NCBI GenBank assembly: GCA_028686145.1
Contig: JAQUCQ010000023.1
Span: 1 to 18,668, forward strand
Source: Desulfuromonadaceae bacterium
GTDB lineage: Bacteria; Desulfobacterota; Desulfuromonadia; Geobacterales; Pseudopelobacteraceae
Direction: 5' to 3'
DNA: 18,668 bases
The translations under genes and the position numbers were made by a program. Positions 14,282-18,668 of this stretch are shown in pieces. Numbering within the stretch: position 1 is the first letter of the stretch; every line of letters starts with the position of its first letter. The notes beneath the pieces are model-generated. The model was given only the letters and a program-made list of their open reading frames with translations. It made no database searches and was not told the DNA's origin.

Positions 14282-16447
14282 TCAACCTTTATTGGCAAGC
14301 AGTTTTTTCAACTTTGTCATCAAGCCTTCATCAAGATCTTCAGGATAAACGATTCCAGCCTCCAAATCTGTTATCAAATCAGCCAACCCTTTTTCGCGCT
14401 CCACCAAGCGTTTGCGTTCTTCCGTGGAAACATCACGGTGAATAACCATGAGCTGTTTGCGCTGCTCCGGGGTAGGATAAAAAAATTGCAATTCAAAGTT
14501 ATGGTTTTTAAGGCGTTCAAACTCTTGAGTCAGTAGGTGCATTCCCATACCAACGCCCAGAACTCGTACCCATGCCTTACTTCGTGTGATGGCGGTAAAT
14601 AGTCGATTCCTGATGCTGGCAAGATTCCAGGCCGAAGAATGACAATCTTGGGCGTTTATTATGTAGACCATACCAGCCTCGTTCCCCTTAGCACGATAAA
14701 TTCCGGTAAAAGTAACTGAAGCTGACTCCGGTTTAAAAAATACGTCTGGGTCGGTGTCAACGCCTGCTAGATGAGAATTTATGCCCAAGTCCAACAACTG
14801 CCGACGGATTGGCCCTGTTTTTGAGCGAGTAGTGAGTGGGTCGGGATTGATCACAACTATGTCGTCATGCCTCATTTCTTCAAGTTCAAGGTTTCGATTA
14901 ATCGCCTCGGCCAACCACACAGCCTGTTCTTCTTCGCTATCAAAATTGATGAATTGTACTAAGTCATCTGGATCAGAATGTTCTTCCAAAAATTTTGGGC
15001 TTGTGTCATCCGTTCTTTGCAAAACGACGTCTGAACCGTCAATCAGTTTGCCCTCTTTTACCTGATAGCCTATTTCCTCCCACAAATGTGGATGCTCAAA
15101 CATCTGCACCAATCCTATAGTGTTTGGCCGAGGAGGCTCACGGTAGATGCCGAAACCGAGAGCATGTGCAGCCACCAACACCGGGCGGGAGTTCCGGTAA
15201 CATTTTTCAAGAATGACATCTCGTCTCGGCTCTCCTGGTCCGGCAGCTTCGAAACGAACATTGGGGATTCCATTGGGATTTTTCCCAAAAATTTCTTCCG
15301 GCGGTGGCAGTGATTGGCCCGACAAATTCTGAAGTTCATCATAGGCATATACCAGGCGTTTTCGGTCATCCAACATTTCATAGCAAAGGCGGAGAAAAGC
15401 AGGGGTGATGTCCTGCGCTTCGTCCACCAATATCGCATGATAGAGTGGCTTAGCGTCTTGCATCTGTTCAAGCGCGCTCTCACAGACACCGTTAAACTCA
15501 TTCCCGTTACCAAAAGCCCTCTTTGCGGCTCTCAAGTCAAAATATCCAATATTGTGAGCACGGCAGAACTCGTAATATATTCCGTCCCGCTCAGGGTTAC
15601 CAGGCGCACCCCAATCGCTGAGAATCCGCAGATTATCCCAATCCGGCTCTTCTCCCGTCTGCTCCAGAGAAAAATTATTAATTAAACGCTTGAATTGCCC
15701 CTTAAGCGAGCGGGTATGAAAAGTAACAGCAATCCTCCAGTCCGGATGCTGCGCATGCAGATAGGCTGCCTTCAGAGCAAGGACAATTGTTTTGCCCGAA
15801 CCGGCCAACCCTCTGATACGCTGGACACCTTCTACTGTTTCCAGCACCGCCTTGCTTTGCAGATTATCGAGGGTTGCAATTGAATCTTCAAGCCGCTTCA
15901 ACTTTGCACCACGAGAGTCAGGTCGCGTGATCATCCTCTTGGTTCTGCATTTTCTGATTGTTGAAATGGACTGAATCGCCGACAAAGCAGTGTCATATAT
16001 GTCCGTGGCGCTATTCGACCAGCAAAAGTCATCAAGTGCCTGAGCTATTGAATCAAGGTTCGTCAACGGATACTCCGCATCACAGCTTCTGCCAATGTCG
16101 CCGACTCCGGGAGCAAAAGTAATTGTATTGACTGGAATTAGCAGATTACGTCGTTCCATCAGATCTCGATGAGTTTTGAGCCTCGCTTCCAGCTTGTTCG
16201 CCGCATCGTCTTGGCGCAGTCTGTAATCACCAGGATCGTTCCCCTCGACCAAATCGAATAGCAAAATACCTTTATCTGGTGAGATCAAGAGCGCATCTAT
16301 TGGGTGTCGCCCCTCCGGAGCGCCAATAATCGGATAGCCGATCATCAGTTGGCCGCTGTATTCAGGGTGTTTCGTATAGAATGTAATCAGCGCCTGACTG
16401 GATACCGGTTTGTCATTCGTTCCGCGAATTATGCTAACGGGAGACAT
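14282..16447 (-). CDS. UvrD-like superfamily I helicase with NERD-like N-terminus
   Basis: A 721-residue helicase. Residues ~30-130 resemble a NERD/PD-(D/E)XK nuclease fold (HPIDALLISPDKGILLFDLVEG at about 48-69), but the expected E-x-K is replaced by LFDLVEG, so cleavage is doubtful. The motor follows: Walker A GLAGSGKT (213-220), Walker B ILVDEAQD (339-346), YRNSRP (417-422), TGIYRAKGNEA (about 581-591) and FTAITRSK (617-624) with its arginine. The C-terminal ~90 residues are charged and likely helical. The ATG at 16447 is preferred over 16462 because GGAGGAG at 16454-16460 serves it. DUF2290 follows after 3 nt, and DUF5131 ends about 100 nt upstream. Nucleic acid substrate and polarity are unknown. 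The domain set fits phage defence, which is inference. Confidence 0.88.
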   Translation of the reverse strand: MSPVSIIRGTNDKPVSSQALITFYTKHPEYSGQLMIGYPIIGAPEGRHPIDALLISPDKGILLFDLVEGNDPGDYRLRQDDAANKLEARLKTHRDLMERRNLLIPVNTITFAPGVGDIGRSCDAEYPLTNLDSIAQALDDFCWSNSATDIYDTALSAIQSISTIRKCRTKRMITRPDSRGAKLKRLEDSIATLDNLQSKAVLETVEGVQRIRGLAGSGKTIVLALKAAYLHAQHPDWRIAVTFHTRSLKGQFKRLINNFSLEQTGEEPDWDNLRILSDWGAPGNPERDGIYYEFCRAHNIGYFDLRAAKRAFGNGNEFNGVCESALEQMQDAKPLYHAILVDEAQDITPAFLRLCYEMLDDRKRLVYAYDELQNLSGQSLPPPEEIFGKNPNGIPNVRFEAAGPGEPRRDVILEKCYRNSRPVLVAAHALGFGIYREPPRPNTIGLVQMFEHPHLWEEIGYQVKEGKLIDGSDVVLQRTDDTSPKFLEEHSDPDDLVQFINFDSEEEQAVWLAEAINRNLELEEMRHDDIVVINPDPLTTRSKTGPIRRQLLDLGINSHLAGVDTDPDVFFKPESASVTFTGIYRAKGNEAGMVYIINAQDCHSSAWNLASIRNRLFTAITRSKAWVRVLGVGMGMHLLTQEFERLKNHNFELQFFYPTPEQRKQLMVIHRDVSTEERKRLVEREKGLADLITDLEAGIVYPEDLDEGLMTKLKKLLANKG

Positions 16448-16453
16448 GTGTGA

Positions 16454-16460
16454 CTCCTCC
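16454..16460 (-). promoter_or_regulatory. Ribosome-binding site fixing the helicase start
   Basis: GGAGGAG on the minus strand ends 6 nt before the ATG at 16447. It lies within the codons of the upstream in-frame ATG at 16462, which therefore has no ribosome site of its own. Confidence 0.8.
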
Positions 16461-16546
16461 ATTTTACGTTTTTGACTAAAGAGCGAAAATCCGGAACCAA
16501 ATTATTTTCTCTGTGGTTTTAGTCAACACCCATGTTAATTACTGCG

Positions 16547-17305
16547 TCAGCCGTGTTTTTGCACATTTGCCGCATGAGCAGGTACAGCATTCCACGTCCT
16601 TCCCTGCAACAACCGCCCATTCTGTTTCTTCGCTCGTTTCTTTCCATCCACTCCCCACCTGCCCCACTGCTTGAAGAAAAAGGCGGAGCGTTGCTCGTCG
16701 CATTGGCGTTTGATGTTCAGTACCCACTCCTGCAGCATCGGCCGGGCTTTTGGTCCTGATTCGCCTCCGACAATAACCCAGTGAATGCCGCTTAGGTTTA
16801 GCATTCCCAAATCCTCCAGCAGCGGTTCCACCGAGACAAAACGAATATGTGCCGGGATCTGGCGCAGCCAGTCCAAACGGGGCACACCATACTTTTGATC
16901 CTCCACAGTCACCCCCAACCAGGCATTTTTTGGTGGATCATAATCCTTGAAAAATGTCGCCATCCGCTCGGCTCGCTTGGTCAGCACTTGAAATGTATGC
17001 TGCGGTGCCCTGCGAATTACATCGAACACCTGGCGAATGTAGTCATCGGGAATCTCTTCATGGAACAGATCGCTCATGGAATTGACGAAGTATATGGTAG
17101 GCTTTGCCCTCTTCAGCGGCTCTACCAGTCGGTTTGGTAGCAGAGACAGGGCAAATCCATTCTCGTAGCCATTCACTCGCATTGCCTGCAGACGCTTGGC
17201 CATTGCCTCAGCGTAACAGTTGGCGCAACCGGGCGATACCTTGCTGCAACCCACGGCGGGGTTCCAGGTCTGCTCGGTCCATTCAATCTTTGATTGTGTA
17301 CTCAT
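16547..17305 (-). CDS. DUF5131 (phage Gp37/Gp68 family) three-Cys-motif protein
   Basis: A 252-residue protein of the DUF5131/Gp37-Gp68 family. Near the N-terminus WNPAVGCSKVSPGCANCYAE carries C20, C27 and C30, the three-Cys motif (C-x6-C-x2-C) thought to hold an iron-sulfur cluster in a radical-SAM-like barrel. Later blocks are FVNSMSDLFHEEIP (73-86), LTKRAER (108-114), AWLGVTVEDQ (128-137), RFVSVEPLLE (155-164), WVIVGGESGPKARPM (176-190) and FFFKQWG (209-215), as in phage members. Activity is not established. The start ATG overlaps the TcmP stop by 4 nt (17302-17305), giving tight translational coupling to its known partner family. Confidence 0.92.
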   Translation of the reverse strand: MSTQSKIEWTEQTWNPAVGCSKVSPGCANCYAEAMAKRLQAMRVNGYENGFALSLLPNRLVEPLKRAKPTIYFVNSMSDLFHEEIPDDYIRQVFDVIRRAPQHTFQVLTKRAERMATFFKDYDPPKNAWLGVTVEDQKYGVPRLDWLRQIPAHIRFVSVEPLLEDLGMLNLSGIHWVIVGGESGPKARPMLQEWVLNIKRQCDEQRSAFFFKQWGRWGVDGKKRAKKQNGRLLQGRTWNAVPAHAANVQKHG

Positions 17306-18453
17306 ATCAATTTCACCAACATCTCACCTTTTTCAAAATTAACGGCATTCACCGGTCGGGTCTTTTTTGCATCCAGATTCTTTACCTTACCTTCTGCATC
17401 CAACTCTTTGAAAGCCTTTTGGAAGTCGCTGGCAAACCAGTCAGTCTCCTCCAGCATGTCGGCAAGTTCTGTTATACCAAAGTGCCGTGGTATTGACGAC
17501 AGTTTTGTCAGCCAATACGACTTGACCTCGGAAAGATCAGCGCGCCCTTCTTCTTTTTTGATGCTTTCATCGGCGGCTATCAATACCATTTGGCCGCTCG
17601 ACTCGACCTGTGTCTCCTGTTTTGCCAGAGCACGCAGCCTTTTCTGAACCAGATCCAGACCGTCTGATGCTGCCATGAACTCGGCTATTCCTTTGGGGTG
17701 GCGAGTAAGATACACCAAATGATAAAGCGTCCGATCCAGAAGCACTTTTTTTACCTGAACACACGCAGTGCGTGGCTTGCCGCCTCGTGTCGGAACAACC
17801 GTCTTCAAGTTTTCCCTATACAGCCTAACGAGGTGTTCTTCTCTCGCCTTTGCGGTCATGCCTTTGGTGTCAGGCACCTTTCCAAATATTCTCTTCATGT
17901 CATCCGAAAATGGTTCCTGGGTATGGGTTCGCACCAGAAAATCGTACATGAAATTGATGAGAAATTCGGAGTTGGGCCGTCTCAGAAGCGGATCGAGAGT
18001 GGCAAGCTCAACTGCATCCTTCCACCCTGTCGGATCGACAAAAAAGAAGGTGAAGCTATCGTTACCACAGCGGGCCAGGATTTCCTCGCGTAATTGTATG
18101 AATTCTCCATGCAAAGGATGTGTTTCGACACCCTCATCATCTCTACCGTCAAGATAATTCTTTAATTTGGTATAGGCCGTTGGGTCCTTCTCTACGAAAA
18201 GCGCCTTGAAATGAACGTTATGATTGAATTTCAGCAATCCTTCTCTACATTTTTGGATGATATCCAACGAAACGGCGATCGATGTATCTTCAAGATCGTC
18301 ACCTTTAGCCTGCCATGGCCCGGCAAAGCAATCAACATAGCAGATTGTCCGCTGATGCTGACCGACGATCATAAAAAGTCTTTCCAGATATGCCTCAAGG
18401 AGTTCATGTTTGAAGCGTGCTTGCTCACGCCCCTTGTAAAGTTTGGATTTCAT
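17302..18453 (-). CDS. tcmP: Three-Cys-motif partner protein TcmP
   Basis: A 383-residue protein of the TcmP family, so named for co-occurring with three-Cys-motif proteins such as the DUF5131 gene directly downstream. The N-terminal half looks like a class I SAM-dependent methyltransferase: YVDCFAGPW (39-47) at the glycine-loop position, an acidic residue E88 after strand two (ALFVEKD), and FFFVDPTGW (136-144) at the catalytic-loop position. The C-terminal half has YHLVYLTRHPKGIAEFM (244-260), then a likely winged helix (about 320-365). A nucleic acid or protein substrate is plausible but not known. The ATG at 18453 is preceded by AAGGGGGGAGA. A palindrome at 18467-18483 lies just upstream. 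Confidence 0.92.
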   Translation of the reverse strand: MKSKLYKGREQARFKHELLEAYLERLFMIVGQHQRTICYVDCFAGPWQAKGDDLEDTSIAVSLDIIQKCREGLLKFNHNVHFKALFVEKDPTAYTKLKNYLDGRDDEGVETHPLHGEFIQLREEILARCGNDSFTFFFVDPTGWKDAVELATLDPLLRRPNSEFLINFMYDFLVRTHTQEPFSDDMKRIFGKVPDTKGMTAKAREEHLVRLYRENLKTVVPTRGGKPRTACVQVKKVLLDRTLYHLVYLTRHPKGIAEFMAASDGLDLVQKRLRALAKQETQVESSGQMVLIAADESIKKEEGRADLSEVKSYWLTKLSSIPRHFGITELADMLEETDWFASDFQKAFKELDAEGKVKNLDAKKTRPVNAVNFEKGEMLVKLI

Positions 18454-18466
18454 TCTCCCCCCTTAA

Positions 18467-18483
18467 TGTAATATATCATTACA
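18467..18483 (-). promoter_or_regulatory. Palindrome at the tcmP promoter (possible operator)
   Basis: TGTAAT and its complement ATTACA, spaced by 5 nt, lie 14-30 nt before the tcmP start. The palindrome overlaps an AT-rich, -10-like stretch, and a GTGACA upstream (about 18501-18506 region on the minus strand) could serve as a -35 element. A dimeric repressor site is a natural reading, but no regulator gene is seen in the window. Confidence 0.4.
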
Positions 18484-18522
18484 ATACGACTGTTAATGTC
18501 ACACATGCAATTTGGCATACTC

Positions 18523-18668
18523 TTACCCACCCCTTCGATTTTCCTCAAACATCTCCACCGGCATCGAATGCCGCAACCGCCAAACTACCTTGATCGGCCG
18601 CTCACTCTCGTAACTCACCATATCCACCGGCCCCAGATAGGTAAACGGCACCGTGACGTTGTTGCGCC
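18523..18668 (-). CDS. C-terminal end of a DUF3427-type helicase (5' part outside window)
   Basis: Only the last 47 codons are visible (stop at 18523-18525). The segment VPFTYLGPVDMVSYESERPIKVVWRLRHSMP matches the ending of DUF3427 domains, which close large superfamily II helicases that often also carry a phospholipase-D-like nuclease domain and sit in restriction or defence islands. The rest is beyond the right edge, so catalytic motifs cannot be checked. About 70 nt separate it from tcmP on the same strand, enough for a separate promoter. Confidence 0.75.
   Translation of the reverse strand, partial: RNNVTVPFTYLGPVDMVSYESERPIKVVWRLRHSMPVEMFEENRRGG

Noticed and set aside
1..18668. CRISPR array
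   Set aside because: No series of regularly spaced identical repeats was seen. The TATCAACA units are short and irregularly spaced.

Overview
The window reads as a chromosomal stretch of a Gram-negative bacterium, most likely a member of the Desulfuromonadales (Geobacter relatives). This rests on the gene mix (a DUF6178 protein, an FmdB zinc ribbon, DUF3820, a plant-like phosphofructokinase, paired zinc microproteins) and is an inference, not a match to a named genome. There is no rRNA, CRISPR array or complete insertion sequence. One tRNA gene is present.

Left part (1-7800), housekeeping-like and loosely packed. A truncated response-regulator receiver gene (minus, 1-277) diverges from a DUF6178 gene (plus, 559-1836). 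That gene ends at a perfect bidirectional terminator shared with a convergent HU-type DNA-binding gene (minus, 2044-2310). Next come an FmdB-type zinc ribbon gene and a 53-residue single-membrane-span microprotein (plus), a group III phosphofructokinase with a DUF3820 gene upstream (both minus), and about 1.1 kb without a convincing gene. That gap holds a cluster of TATCAACA repeats resembling DnaA boxes and a strong terminator. An Old Yellow Enzyme-type ene-reductase (plus) and a tRNA-Ser(CGA) gene (minus) follow.

Middle part (7936-11686), visibly more GC-rich and all on the minus strand. It holds a HelD-like superfamily I motor ATPase, two overlapping-style zinc-cysteine microproteins, a YgiD/LigB extradiol dioxygenase and a YjbQ (UPF0047) protein. 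The last three genes before the HelD-like one (dioxygenase and the two microproteins) are nearly contiguous and probably co-transcribed.

Right part (11764-18668), all minus, looks like a defence or mobile-gene island. In transcription order: the 3' end of a DUF3427-type helicase; TcmP (three-Cys-motif partner, a methyltransferase-like protein) overlapping by 4 nt a DUF5131/Gp37-Gp68 three-Cys protein; a UvrD-like superfamily I helicase with a decayed NERD-like N-terminal domain, followed after 3 nt by DUF2290; a 53-codon N-terminal remnant of an HNH endonuclease; a NERD nuclease with a multi-cysteine C-terminal ribbon; and a DUF559 (Vsr-like) endonuclease gene whose upstream reading frame runs through a GC-rich inverted repeat. 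Near-identical 16-bp direct repeats bracket the HNH remnant/NERD/DUF559 block, suggesting it was acquired or rearranged as a unit. The most interesting candidates for an undescribed system are the TcmP-DUF5131 pair and the helicase-DUF2290 pair, which sit next to each other with operon-like spacing.
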